From NCBI RefSeq assembly GCF_001625215.2, contig NC_030386.2:19562545-19626544 (forward strand): a stretch of DNA of 64,000 nucleotides, in the 5' to 3' direction. This DNA is from Daucus carota subsp. sativus (lineage: Eukaryota > Streptophyta > Magnoliopsida > Apiales > Apiaceae). The notes under the pieces are model-generated. The model was not told the DNA's origin. It did no database searches and saw only the letters and a program-made list of their open reading frames with translations. Positions 45,799-57,995 of the stretch are shown piece after piece. Position numbers and translations under genes: made by a program. Numbering within the stretch: position 1 is the stretch's first letter; each line of letters begins with the position of its first letter.

Positions 45799-48700
45799 AT
45801 GGGAAGAGAAAGCAGAGGTTATGGAGATGAGAGCTCTAGTGATCCTCTGCTTCCAGGTGCTGTGGCTGATGAGAGTTTCTCCGGTGAGGCTTCCGCGACA
45901 GTGGTGGTTGTTTTCAGCACTTTGGTGGCTGTTTCTGGCTCCTATGTTTTTGGCTCAGCTGTAAGTACTTTGCTTCATTGCTTTTTTTTTTTTTTTTCTT
46001 TTTTTGAATATGGTTAGAGTGTAAAATTTTGTGTGATGGACTGAACTGAATTTGGTAGAGTACTAGAGTTCGAGCTCGTTTATGAACAAGGGGTAGCTAG
46101 TTTAGCATTTTTCTTTTCGAATTCTGTTGAATGTGTATGATTGATTAAGCATATTATAGAAGAGTCTAACTTAAAATTGTACCAGTTAAAAGCAATAGGG
46201 GTGGTCTCGGGTTCATGTTTTGAAAGAGTTTGTTAACTTAACATGGAAGCCGGGAGTCTTGGTTCGAGTTTGGGGAATGCCGGGATTTCCAGTTAGATCC
46301 AAGTGAAGACCTTCTTCATTTTTGAGTGATGATAGAATTTGGACAATAATGGTGAATTTGCCCCCCAAAAGACAGGTTCCTTGGGAGAGTTTTTGACAAT
46401 TTTCTTTTATCCAAACGAAAAAAGAAATTTTGGTTATGTGTTTAGAATTTTCTTGATTGTGGAATCCGAAAATATTCAATTTGTATGTCAGAAAATATGC
46501 ATATAATTTTCATTTGAAGTGTTGAACAGTTGAGACTTTTTAAATTCTACGATGTAGATTGGCTTTTCATCGCCTGCACAGACTGGGATCATGGATGACC
46601 TTGGTCTCACTTTAGCAGAGGTATCCATCTTACACTTGCCACATATTATTTCACAAATGATCCTCGCGGTATTTGCTTCATGGTTTTGTCTTTTACAGTA
46701 TTCACTTTTTGGTTCGATCATGACGATTGGAGCAATGTTGGGTGCTGTTATGAGTGGGAAGCTAGCAGATCTATTTGGTCGGAGAGGTGTAAGTTTGACA
46801 CAAACTTCCGACTCCATTCAGTGCATCATTTAATATCATTTTTTTCATGATTTTATTAACTTAAACAGTCGAGCTTGTAGGCTATGGGATTTTCAGAGAT
46901 GTTCTGCTTACTAGGATGGGCAGGAATATTATTCTCAAAGGTTTTTCAAACCCTGCCCTTTTTATGCCTTCAACGACGAGATAAGAATGAGTAACTAGGG
47001 CATTCTCTTGCAAGAAACTACCTCATTCTTGAAGTTTGTTGCCTGATAAATAAAGCTGTCCCAATACATCATTCATAATATGATTCTTCTGTGGCTTTTT
47101 TACAGGGTCCTTGGTGGCTTGACTGTGGAAGACTGTCCATAGGTTACGGTGTTGGGCTTCTTTCATACGTGGTAATTTTTTCATTTCTCAAATATTTGCA
47201 GACGCGTCCTATCATGCCTTCTCTATAAATATTTACAAGTCACAATGCAACACTTGTGAAGGGTGTGAATCTTACCATGTTTTCTGGATCATGCCTTTTC
47301 GAAAGGTACCCGTGTACATAGCAGAAATAACACCTAAGAATCTTAGAGGAGCATTTACGACAGTTAATCAGGTATTGTAAAAGTCTCTACTCGTATATGT
47401 GAATGTAAATAGACAGATAAGTTGACTATGTCCTGCAAATATTGCAGTTTATGATATGTTGTGGCGTATCAGCAATGTATCTAGTCGGAAATTTCATCTC
47501 TTGGCGTATCCTGACTATACTTGGTAGCTTTCTTGCACTCTGTGTTTTATTAGGTTAATGTACTGCACGAAACTCAACTATAAGAAGAGCGGTACTTATA
47601 TGTGCAGGAATTGTTCCATGTGTGTTGCATCTTCTGGGGCTGCTCTTCATTCCTGAGTCCCCTAGATGGCTGGTGAGTAGTTTTATCATTATCATGTTCA
47701 ACAAAAAGAGTACATGTGATTCTGTAGTGATAGCACTTGATCAACGCCATGTTTATAGCAAAACAATAGTGAAAATTGTACATGTCTGGGGAAAAACAGG
47801 GAAACCTGCATTAAACCCCTGCTCTTCTGTCTGTAGTCATCCCTGCTGAGCTCTTGCATATTCCCACCTTCCGCATTAAGCATCAGAATTGGTGAATTTG
47901 AAGACATTGCTGATATTCACCTGGTCCATAAAGATCATCTTCACTCTAGGCTACAAACTTTTTGACGTGCTTATCAATGTCTGAATATGTGCAGGCCAAA
48001 ATTGGTAGGGAGAAAGACAGTGAATCTGCTTTACAGCGCCTTAGGGGAAAGAATGCAGACATATCGGCAGAATCTGCTGAAATTAGAGTAAGTTTTTTTA
48101 CTCTATATCAGTTTAATGTACTTATGTTATTTGGACTTCTAGATGTGTTGCCATGGACACTTGTGTTCAAGTTTTCAAGGGTCTGACTCATATATTGAAA
48201 ACCTGTGATCAGTTTTTAAGAAATTTTGGGAAGGGAATGGAGAGGCAGTCTGTGGTGAATGTTCAAGAGCTTCCTATATGTTGTTTAGTTTCTGTTGCAT
48301 GTTTGGGCCGAAATAAACAGATTTTAGTCGAGTACTTGTTCTGCAATCACTGCTTTGCTCTGTTTTATTCTTTATACGGCACATCTATATATCTACTTAC
48401 CTAGTATTTATACTTGTTTATTCCAGGATTACATAGAAACCCTTCAACAACTTTCGGATACTAGCTTTCTCGACTTATTTCAGAGGAAATATTCTCACTC
48501 GCTAATTGTGAGCCTGCTTGCTCTTATTATCCAAGTTATCATAGTTTATAGAGAGCAATAGATTAAACTAGATCATATTACAGGTCGGAGTTGGTCTAAT
48601 GGTATTGCAGCAATTAGGAGGGGTGAACGGGATTACGTATTATGCAAGTGCTATTTTCATATCAGCAGGTCAGCTAATTGTGCTGTTGTGCACCAACTGA

Positions 48701-49759
48701 ATCACAACATAATACATGTAACAATTAAGAATATATTAATTTGATCTTGTGGTTCAATGACAGGTTTTTCAAGTAGATTTGGCACCATAGGAATGGTATT
48801 TGTTCAGGTCTGTGGAAACCATCTTCACTTTTTTGGTCTGATCATGCTTCTTAAGATCACGAAGGCATTAGAGATGATCTTCTGCAGGTCCCCATGACGT
48901 TGTTAGGCGTACTGTTGATGGATAAATCGGGTCGCAGACCACTACTACTGGTACAAAAAAATGTGGATGCTATAAAGTTTGTTGTAATAGCATGTTATTG
49001 AATCTACTTGTTCTGCAGATTTCGGCAGCAGGAACATGCTTGGGCTGCTTCTTTGTAGGATCTTCGTTTTTGCTGCAGGTGCTTTCATAGTAATTCAGTC
49101 TCTATCATTATTTCCTTCTTGATCAAAATCATCTCCTGAATTAGTTACTCTTGTAAGAGCAGGACCTTCAACTGTGGAAAGAGATCAGTCCAGTATTAGC
49201 ACTTTCTGGTGTACTGGTAATGCAATCTTCTCCGTGAATTTACATCATATTTGAAATTGCCTATGACTTGATATATTCTGTAGAAACACCAATAATCAAC
49301 TTCTTTACAAATTGAACCAGATTTTTACTGGATCATTCTCATTAGGCATGGGCGGAATTCCATGGGTTATAATGTCCGAGGTAGTCCATAGTGCCTAAAC
49401 TCTTCCATATCTCCAGGTCTATGGCACAATTCATATACCATTTCATTTATTTTGTTTCAGATATTCCCGATAAATATTAAGGGGCCAGCTGGGAGTCTTG
49501 TGACGGTTGTCAACTGGTTCGGAACCTGGGTGATTTCATATGCTTTTAATTTTCTAATGGACTGGAGCTCAGAAGGTAGTTGCTTTGGTCCCTTGATTTC
49601 TTTCCCTTACTGTAAATTTGTATTCATACGGTTTGGTTCTGTTCAGGGACGTTCTTCACGTTCTCTGTTTTCTGCGGATTAACCATTGTTTTCGTGGCAA
49701 AGCTGGTTCCAGAGACCAAGGGCCGGACACTGGAAGAAATACAAGCATCCTTGAACTGA
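45799..49759 (+). CDS. ERD6-like sugar transporter, intact, canonical residues (copy H)
   Basis: Eighteen exons join in frame to 471 aa: 45799-45960, 46558-46620, 46699-46788, 46881-46940, 47106-47171, 47306-47371, 47448-47523, 47608-47672, 47995-48087, 48427-48507, 48584-48668, 48764-48807, 48888-48950, 49019-49078, 49163-49216, 49321-49380, 49461-49575 and 49647-49759. The start is the ATG in 'aaaatgggaagag', matching the gene at 39745; the GTG six bases earlier is not a start. Motifs are [57 protein letters not shown] and [14 protein letters not shown]. All sugar-coordinating positions seen in the copy at 39745 are kept. Like it, exon 16 has 20 codons where the upstream group has 19. Expected role: proton-coupled monosaccharide transport, probably vacuolar. 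Confidence 0.94.
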
Positions 49760-50400
49760 TATGAGACATTTATAAGCAATAAGATGATATTTATACTTCA
49801 CTTATTGATTATTTCTGTTTTCGTATAAGCCAACCCTGGCTCATAAAGTGACTTTTCAGCAGCAATCTGTTTCAAAAAGTTCAAGTGACGTCTGGGAAAT
49901 GTTGGAAATCAGGTTCCTTGTACCTCAAAACTCCTTTTTAGAAATAAACTTCCCTGCATAACTAACACCAGATATTCCATCACTTTATGCTTTCTGTTTT
50001 CTTCTTCATGTGTAACAACCGGACGGAACCAGGATTACGAGATAGTCTGACTAATATACAGTAATTTGTGGAAAATATATTTTCACTGAATTTTAGTTAA
50101 AACTGAAAGTTGAAAGATTATTACAGTTTTTAATTTGAAGCTTAACTAAAACCGGAATTTGGGAAAAAAATATTATACTGATTTTTGAAGTTCAGTCGGG
50201 ACAGCAGTTTAGACTAACTCCGTCTGATTCAACTATAAACCAGACAATCAGATATGACATGAGTTAGAGTGTGCCAGTAACCAAAGCATTTAACTAACAG
50301 CCTAACACAATCATCCGCCTAGAACTCTGTATAAATTCGGTTGCATCTCATCAAAACCTTATCAATTTTCGCCAACTTGATCACATGTATGTTCTTGACC
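49760..50400. other. Intergenic, no gene seen
   Basis: This region is the 3' flank of the transporter and the promoter of the DMP gene. 'tctgtataaattcggttgc' at 50326-50344 contains a TATA-like word (tataaat) about 70 bases before the DMP start codon. Confidence 0.5.
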
Positions 50401-51009
50401 ATGGCAAGCAGCAGCACCATCCAAGTCTGCACTCCGCGGCACCCCAAGCCTCTCCATCCAGTCCACAGAACCTTAGCCACCGCTGCGAACCTAGCCAACC
50501 TGTTACCAACTGGCACGGTCCTCAGCTTCCGCGCCCTCACCCCATCCTTCTCCAACCAAGGCCACTGCCAGCTCTCCAACAAGTACCTCACCGCGATCCT
50601 CATTGCAGTCTGCGCTGTCGCCTGTTTCCTGTCGTCCTTCACTGACAGCTTCGTCGACTCAGAGGGGAAATTGTACTACGGAATTGCCACATTTAAGGGC
50701 CTCAACATATTTAACTACAAAAACAACAATGAAGCTGAAAATGAGTTGGACATGCAGGACTTGAGGCAGTACAGACTCTGTTTCATCGATTTTGTTCATG
50801 CGTTTATGTCGTTGATGGTGTTCTTGGTGTTCGCGTTGAGTGATTCGGATGTGCAGAGCTGCTATTTTCCGGTGGGAGGGGAGAATTTGAATGCATTGGT
50901 GATGAATTTGCCGCTGGGAACAGGGGTTTTGGCAAGCTTTTTGTTCATGTTGTTTCCTACTACTAGGAGAGGAATTGGAGTGGCTGATTTGCCTTTGTTT
51001 TCGAGATAA
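50401..51009 (+). CDS. DMP family membrane protein (DUF679)
   Basis: This is an intronless gene of 202 aa, normal for DUF679. Four hydrophobic segments are visible: around residues 25-48 (with NLLPTGT), 63-85 (ending SSFTDSF), 128-150 (FIDFVHAFMSLMVFLVFAL) and 166-188 (NLPLGTGVLASFLFMLFP). The C-terminus has the typical TTRRGIGVA. DMP proteins are plant-specific ER, tonoplast or plasma membrane proteins with roles in senescence-linked membrane remodelling, and for some members in gamete fusion. Which subgroup this one belongs to cannot be decided by eye. I chose the ATG at 50401 because upstream ATGs (50341, 50389) add a non-conserved leader and lie just after the TATA-like word. The gene is more GC-rich than its surroundings, especially in its 5' half. 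Confidence 0.93.
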   Translation: MASSSTIQVCTPRHPKPLHPVHRTLATAANLANLLPTGTVLSFRALTPSFSNQGHCQLSNKYLTAILIAVCAVACFLSSFTDSFVDSEGKLYYGIATFKGLNIFNYKNNNEAENELDMQDLRQYRLCFIDFVHAFMSLMVFLVFALSDSDVQSCYFPVGGENLNALVMNLPLGTGVLASFLFMLFPTTRRGIGVADLPLFSR

Positions 51010-51686
51010 ACATATTTCTCTTCGCTAATTTTTTTTTTTTTTTGCATCAAAGACATGTTTTTCCTGTAGTTAAGCTTATAAATTTCGGTCGATCGAGAAT
51101 CAAATTAAATTCAAGATTTGAAAGGTTATGTGATAAATTTTTTATTATTTGTAACGTCTCGTACAAAAGAGGAAAATTAATTGAGTCCCGGACTGTATAA
51201 TTTTGAATAATTGACAAATTTTTCAGTATTTTAGATTCGAACTGAATTTTGTGATTTCTGATCCCGCGACTTAATTTTCCAAGCTGGCCTTGCGCAGGAA
51301 TCAAACTGACTGGACTGCACAACAGCTATGATTCTATGATTGCATCCATATAAGAATTTGGGCCTAGAAGTTGAGAGCCCTTTAGAACTTTCGGTCTTTA
51401 TTATTGGGCTTCTTACACCAACTTATTACTGGGCCATGTACAGGCTCCTGGAAACATATAAGTTCATTTTATACCAGCTTACTTTTTACGTCTATGTTTT
51501 ATTTGTTTAAATTGTTTACTTTGCCACACATATTTTAAGTGTTACAAAAAAGTACCATTTTATAAATGCATATTAAATAAAAATCTAAACTGTATTTACC
51601 AAATATATTATCAATTTTTTGTAATTAATATGTGCGTCAAAAGTCCAACGCAAGTCAAAATAGAAGAAGATAGTATTACATAATCA
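51010..51686. other. Intergenic, no gene seen
   Basis: This is the 3' flank of the DMP gene, followed by AT-rich DNA. No repeat or gene is supported. Confidence 0.5.
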
Positions 51687-51714
51687 CTAGTTGAGAAGCC
51701 GCGCGTTGCGGCGG
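51687..51714 (-). mobile_element. Helitron 3' terminus (other end not found)
   Basis: Read on the minus strand there is a GC-rich hairpin (gccgccgcaacgcgcggc, 51697-51714) a few bases from CTAG (51687-51690), followed by T. This is the layout of a Helitron 3' end. The element would extend to the right into 51.7-52.9 kb. I could not place its 5' TC end. Confidence 0.5.
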
Positions 51715-52100
51715 CCTATAAAAATTATATTTAACGATCTAATATTAATATTTGTAGAATGCAATAATTTTGTGGCTGTATATAAAAAATATATTAATGA
51801 TTAAAAATTAATATTTGTAGGATAAATTAAATTTTATATTATAAAAATCTTGATGTAATGCCAATGCTAATATATAAAATTGTAAAATTAGACTATAATT
51901 AATGTTGAAAATATAAAATTGTAAAATTAGACTATAATTAATCTTGATGTAATTTCTACACGTAATTAACAATTTAAAGTACGACAAATTTTAATTTTAT
52001 TTGTTTTTTTTAAAAGTAATCATGTTCTTACATTGTCACCCTCCTCCAATTTTTTTGGATTGATTGTGCACAAAAACATCTAATTTAAATCCGTGCGATA

Positions 52101-52556
52101 GCGGTCTATAACTACCCTTACTTGCAACAACCTTTATTTTGTAATACTGTATGAACAGTCTTCACTTAAAAATTGTTTGAACGGAGCAAACAGATAATGC
52201 ATGAATAATATTTTCTTGTGTGCAAAGTAAATCATATAAAAATTAACAACAAAAAACATGTCCGAGAAACAAAACAAATTTTATAAAAGAATAACCAAGC
52301 GGTCTATAACTACCTTTGCTTACAACAACCTTTATTTTTTTTAATACTGTATAAACAGTCTTCACCAGAAGAACGGCAACACCGAATTAGAAAACGAGCA
52401 ATAGAACTATCACCGGAGAGAGTTAGGGTTGTGATACTGAGAGAAGGTTGTGTTAAGATGATCCAAAACACTACAACCTATAGGAGTATTGATACCGAGA
52501 GAAGGTTGTGTTAAGATGATCCAAAACACTACAACCTATAGGAGTATTTATAGGTG
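52101..52556 (+). repeat. Two sets of local duplications
   Basis: 'gcggtctataactaccctta' to 'aacagtcttcac' (52101-52165) recurs at 52299-52365. A 58-bp unit with 'gagaaggttgtgttaagatg' is tandemly repeated, starting at 52441 and 52499 and ending near 52556. Both may be internal repeats of the Helitron-like element that ends at 51687. Confidence 0.8.
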
Positions 52557-53958
52557 CAGAGAGACTTGTGTGCTACTCTTTCCCATAATTAAATAATCTG
52601 AAACAAAATCAGATTAAAACTTTCAAGCTGCTATATTTCATAAATAATCTGAAACAAAATCAAATTCTGAAACTTGCTTCTAATATATCCGAAACTAAAA
52701 AAGACAGTTCTAATTATTTTTGATATTTTTCATCTGAAAATTTCAGAAAATTAGAAAAATAGAACGGAGCGATCTGAGAGACGCTACCTACACGCCCCTC
52801 GCTCCTGCTTTATATAAGTATATTCATTGATGTTATCTCATATCAATTTTAAACCAGTTTTATCATATATTTCATTTTAGAGCAAGCTAGAATGATACAA
52901 TGAGCATAACCGCCTGTTTCGGTTTTGATTTCTATTTAACGAGATTTAGCTAGAAACATATATGTTCTTAATAAACTAAAACACAATTATACATAATTCA
53001 ACAAGTTGTTAGGAAAATATTTTAGTTCATAAGACTTCTTCTGTAAATGTAAAAGAGTCACATAATTTCGTAGTTATATTAATATTACATTCATTTTTTT
53101 AAATGAAAGGATTACTATAAATACAAATTATGTGGTTTTATTATTCTATTTTATGCAATTATTTAAACTTTTTTGTTTAAAATTAAGAATTTTTGTTCGA
53201 GAAAAGTTAAATTGTGTAAAATAATGATTAGGATAATTGAATCTATGATTTTTGAATAATTTATTAATCAGTTCTACTTTTTTTTCCTGACATAAAAAAT
53301 TATGTGCACTTGTTTCAAAAAAATAAATAAATTCTGTTCACTTTAATAAATTCGATAAATTAAAATGCTCAAGAGAAACACTGATTTTCCCTACTCTAAA
53401 TATTATATTTATATTCATATAATTTCAAGTACATACAAACCCGAAACAGACACCAAAAATAAAGGATTACATTACACTAAAACATTTTAACTAGTAAACA
53501 CTAGTTTACTAAAGATAACTCTTCTCCCTCACTTAATTATTTTTTATTTTTCTCGAATATTCTCCCTCACTTAATTAACTCTCTTTCACACACAAAAACA
53601 CGCCCTGCTTACACACACTTGACGCTATAGTACACTACACATATCGATAACTCTGCCTGCCATCCCTCTAACTTCTAACCTCTCTGACTCTTTATACTCT
53701 CAATACCAAATACTTCCATTTTCCTCTTCCCATCTCAATACCTGCAATAAATCACATTCCAAACATATTAATATAATATTAATATTATATCGATCGAGTT
53801 TCTGATATTAATATTATATCGATCGAGTTTCTGATTCCGTCACTAATTTAATACTTTAATAATTTTGTTATTGTTATCGAATATGTGTTTGATTTTGTGA
53901 GACACAAATTCTTTTAGTTGATATAATTAAATATACCTTATTTTGGGGGCTGACTAAT
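52557..53958. other. Intergenic, no gene seen
   Basis: AT-rich DNA. One perfect 29-bp tandem pair (atattaatattatatcgatc plus gagtttctg) is at 53776-53804 and 53805-53833. Confidence 0.55.
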
Positions 53959-54783
53959 TCACCTGATGGTGACAGACTGCTGTCCCCATCCATGCATATT
54001 ATGTTGGTGACGGTGGTGGTGGTGGCCAGCCACCTCACTCAGCCACCTGCAATCCTCTCCGCCACCGCAATTCTCCGGAACCTTCCTCTCCTCCTCCGCC
54101 ACCTTCTTCCCCTTCCTGTCCTCGCCTTGCTTATCTTCTCCGGTGCCAACATTAACAGCTCTCTCTCCCTCATCATGTTTCACAAGATACATTCTCAATC
54201 GCCCATTCTCTCTGTAACAACGCAGACTCTCTCTCCGGTGAACTTGCACCACACTCAGCCGCAATCGCCCGTCTTTCCGCTCCGGCTGGAGCATGAACAC
54301 CGGCTTCCCGTTCTCGTTCAGCGTCGTCAGAGGCGGCGGAAAGACCTTCGTCTTCATCTTCATCCTCTCTCTTCTCCTCTCTTCAACTCTCGAGGCTATG
54401 CTAACCCTAGTTTTAGTTTTATCTAAATAATCGGAGCCGTAGTTGTCACAGCTTTCGAATCCGAGAAGCTCCGTGCATGAGGCCAATCTGTCATCATCAA
54501 AACCTGCAAGAACTCTGCCTTGGCTATCAACATCGTCTTGTTTCCAAGAATTATTGTTTATTTTTGGTGCAACATTTTTTTCAATTTTCGGGAAGCCTTT
54601 CAGCATCAACGAAGATGATTCAATGACATTGCTTGGGTTCGGGACGCGATCGAGGTTCGTGAGAATAGTCAGTCCCGCGGGGAGAGGTGTGTGGTGGTGA
54701 TCGGTGGTTTGTGGAGTGAGAGTAGTGGGTGTAATTAAATTAGTGAATAAAGAGTAAACACTTTTTTTACAGAAGCTAAGCAT
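53959..54783 (-). CDS. FANTASTIC FOUR (FAF)-like protein
   Basis: This is an intronless gene of 274 aa. Residues 103-117 (CTELLGFESCDNYGS) and 147-201 (starting VFPPPLTTLNENGKP and containing RLRLSVVQVHRRES and ENGRLRMYLV) form the FAF domain. A basic and acidic stretch follows, then a His-rich C-terminus (HHHHRHQH, 254-261). FAF proteins are plant-specific regulators; in Arabidopsis they limit shoot meristem size by opposing WUSCHEL. That role is inferred from family. The ATG at 54783 is the only good start, and a TATA box stands about 100 bases upstream on the same strand. Reading frames on the opposite strand over this gene are shadows. Confidence 0.93.
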   Translation of the reverse strand: MLSFCKKSVYSLFTNLITPTTLTPQTTDHHHTPLPAGLTILTNLDRVPNPSNVIESSSLMLKGFPKIEKNVAPKINNNSWKQDDVDSQGRVLAGFDDDRLASCTELLGFESCDNYGSDYLDKTKTRVSIASRVEERRRERMKMKTKVFPPPLTTLNENGKPVFMLQPERKDGRLRLSVVQVHRRESLRCYRENGRLRMYLVKHDEGERAVNVGTGEDKQGEDRKGKKVAEEERKVPENCGGGEDCRWLSEVAGHHHHRHQHNMHGWGQQSVTIR

Positions 54784-54877
54784 TGTAATTTAAAGAACTG
54801 AGGGAGAGAGATTTATACTTATGTAGATGATGCTATTTCTCTACATATGTATGAACATTGAGAAAGTCTCGAGGGGT

Positions 54878-54885
54878 ATTTATAC
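54878..54885 (-). promoter_or_regulatory. TATA box of the FAF-like gene
   Basis: On the minus strand 'cttgtataaatacccc' contains TATAAATA, 95-102 bases upstream of the ATG at 54783. A GA/CT-rich tract (54955-55004) lies a further 70-120 bases upstream, a common feature of plant core promoters. Confidence 0.7.
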
Positions 54886-54954
54886 AAGGGGGAGAGGGGA
54901 GGGGGGTTGTGAAGAAGAGAGGAGAGAATTAAAGTGGAGTGGTTGATGATATCC

Positions 54955-55004
54955 CCAGAGAGAGAGAGAGAGATGGGAGAGAGATGTGAGAGAGAGAGAA
55001 GTCA
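54955..55004. repeat. GA microsatellite
   Basis: Runs of 'gagagagagagagag' broken by 'atgg' and 'atgtg' lie in the promoter of the FAF-like gene. Confidence 0.9.
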
Positions 55005-55114
55005 TGGTGGGAGAGAGTGCCAGAGTATAGGGTGTGAGCTGGATGATGATGAGTAAAAATGGCTGGAGGTCCCACGTATACATTGCATGCAAAAACTATT
55101 TGGATCTTACTCAA

Positions 55115-57015
55115 TCTTGTAAATACTTGGAGGTTTTGAACTCAAACTTTCTCCTCCTCCACATCCTTTTTTTTATTCTTTTGTGAGTCTTGTGTATATC
55201 ACTCGAGTATCCTTTGTTTCATTAAGAAAAGTTATTAACTTAAACACATTTGATAAAGGGATTTGAGTGATATATTTAGTGATAAAGAGGTGCTTGAATG
55301 AAATTTATGGACTATTCTACACTCTTTTGATAGTAAAAATTGTCCCTAGCTTTAATACACATGTATATTGGAAAATAACTCCAATTCCAAAATTTTGATT
55401 TGCATATAAACAATTTTTAAATTTGTAACTAGCTAGGAGTTAATAAATCAATTATGAAATAGTTTTAATTTAAACAAGTCTTTGTACTATATATATATAC
55501 ATAAAATGATATATTATTTCAAGCCTTTGCACAAACACAAAACTAACAAACATATTATAATATATGTAATTAATTTGTTTAAAAAAAATAATCGTAAGTT
55601 GTATTTACCATAAACGAGACATCATAGTCCTTAAAAAGAAGGAACAGGAAGACATCATTCCTATGTATGCATGGAAGTGTGAACCCGACCTGCAAGTAGT
55701 TGGAACGTAGAAGAATGTGGTTCAGTTACGAGTCTTACACACTTATCCCCTGCCAGTCATCCTCGTACGTTATATTTTTGCATCTCTACTTCTCTAGTAA
55801 CGCTCGTGTGCGTGTGTTGATAGTCAGTTTACACCTGTACAGTTTATGTGCAACGTGGACACCTGGTCAGTAGAAGCTGACATGTTCTGTAGACTGCGAG
55901 ACCAGGATAAATATAAACGTTAAATTAGCATATTTTATATTGTTTTCCACTTGAATGATAATATAGATTAAATAGAGGCACAAATAATATGTTGTACACC
56001 CCGGTCGATGAAAAAGTTTTAGCGAACATGTTAAGGAAAAATAGTGAAAAAGTTGTAACACTACTGAGCACAAAGTTGTATTCAGATAAACAAACAAGAG
56101 GAGTGTGGTTATAATTCATGCTACCTCATTGCTCACTGACGCAGAGTTTTCAAAGTGGACTAAAAAATAATATTAAACTTAAATATAACATTTACGGAGG
56201 ATAAGTTATATATTTTACAACATATTATAATTTTTGTTAGTAACTTATATAAAAAAGATCTCAAGAACCCCTACCGTATTTAGTTAATTAGGATGAAAAT
56301 GACAAATTTCAGTTCAAAAATCAAAGATAGTTAAATCAATTATAACTTTTCACACTATTATGAAAAAAGAAATTTTAGTCTACTATTATTGACATTAATT
56401 ATTTGTTTAAGATATTATTAGAACACTATTAAAAAGAAATTAATTCTGATAATAATGTCAATGTACGATGATATCAACAATATTTGATGATATCGACAAA
56501 AATGATAATACTGACAAAATAGAAAGAGCTATCGAGTAATACCACCAAACGCCAAAATCAAAAGAGTAGTCGAATAACAATTTTTCCTACGTAACAGATA
56601 GACAAGAAACGACAATAATAACCGACAAAATTATATATTTTGTAATTTGTAGTAAAAACTCACCTCTACAACTTCGCAAATAATTCTCTTTCAACTCTTG
56701 TGAACTTTTTTATTTTTGATGATTAAATATCCTTAGAAGTCATTTTTCTATAACCTAGGCCTATTGCATGCATTCATTTTTTCAATAATCATGTTGCTGC
56801 CCTTGTAATTTTAACATTTTTATGATTTGGTCCTTATATTTTGTGATTCTAAGCGCATAAGCTTTAAATGCAAATGCATTGAGAAAAAGCCTCGTATATC
56901 TTGATATAATGTCCAAAGTATTAGAGTTATGGAAAATAACCTGAAATATCATTTATTAATCCAAACAATCCATTATAATGCTATATCATTTTGCGTTTAG
57001 GTCTAAAAATCAGCA
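55115..57015. other. Intergenic, no gene seen
   Basis: AT-rich spacer between the FAF-like promoter and the MITE at 57016. No coding sequence or recognisable repeat was found. Confidence 0.5.
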
Positions 57016-57238
57016 CTCCCTCCGTCCCTCTCATTTCTATACACTTTCCTTTTCGGGATGTCCCATTCAATTCTATACATTTCAAAACTTTCCCAAAAGA
57101 GTATACTTTTATAATATAAAAATCCCACTCACCCACTACTTCCATCTACTTTTTCAAATCTATCAATTAAATATGCATGGGTCCCACCACTTTACCGTGT
57201 CCATTCCAAACGTATACATCTCCGAGGGACGGAGGGAG
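57016..57238. mobile_element. Stowaway-like MITE
   Basis: The ends ctccctccgtccctctcatt and 'gagggacggagggag' are inverted repeats of the common plant 'CTCCCTCCGTCCC' class. TA follows the right end (57239-57240); the left flank reads CA, probably a mutated TA. The interior contains 'ttctatacatt' and no gene. Confidence 0.85.
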
Positions 57239-57306
57239 TATAAAACATCACACGATTTGATAATTTAAAGTGAAACCTCATATAGCATTTTGTGCTTCAA
57301 ACGCTA

Positions 57307-57412
57307 GACAATCTAACGTTAATTAATAAATGAAATAGAGATGAACGCTACACAATCTAGACAATCTAACGTTAATTAAGAAATGAAATAGAGATGAACG
57401 CTACACAATCTA
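57307..57412 (+). repeat. Tandem repeat, 53-bp unit, two copies
   Basis: 'gacaatctaacgttaattaa' through 'gaacgctacacaatcta' is repeated at 57307-57359 and 57360-57412, with one base changed (taaat to gaaat). 'tctagcgtt' after it is the inverted form of 'aacgctaga' before it. Confidence 0.9.
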
Positions 57413-57995
57413 GCGTTTTAGATTGTAAAATGATGGGTCATTTTCTCATGTAATGATATTTGAGACCTTATCTCTAAAAGCGGTAGATTACATACACTTT
57501 GACACTGATAAGCTTATAGTTCATCACTTGGCACCTTCTAGTTTCACAAAAAAAATTTCTGTATGATAGGGGCATGAAGATAAACTGAAAGAGAAAGGAT
57601 ATATGTCAAACAGTTCTTGTTTCCGATCACATTATTGGCTGAAATAAAATTATTTACAACGAATTCTGTGTCGAAATATCTCATTATTTCTCAAACTTAG
57701 AAATGCCTGCATTGAATAAAAAGAGATCGAACAATGTACTGACAAATACTGCACCATTTCCAATCTGGCTAATTTCGACAACAAATGATATTCATATACA
57801 CGGGAGGGGCTCCAAATTACTGCGAATCATTTGAGGATGTTCTGCATTTCGCAAGAACTTCAAGTCCATAGCAGTTCAAGCCAAGTCCTGGGAATCCATA
57901 GCATTGAGCTTCTTATGCTGATTCCAGTAGTTCAACACTTCAACTGAATCAAAACTGAAAGCTGATCATACATTTCCGGTTTTCAAAGATGACGT

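Noticed and set aside
50319..50642. Minus-strand frame over the DMP gene
   Set aside because: It is a shadow of the GC-rich 5' half of the DMP gene.
53992..54426. 144-codon plus-strand frame over the FAF-like gene
   Set aside because: It is antisense to the FAF domain, which is clearly on the minus strand.
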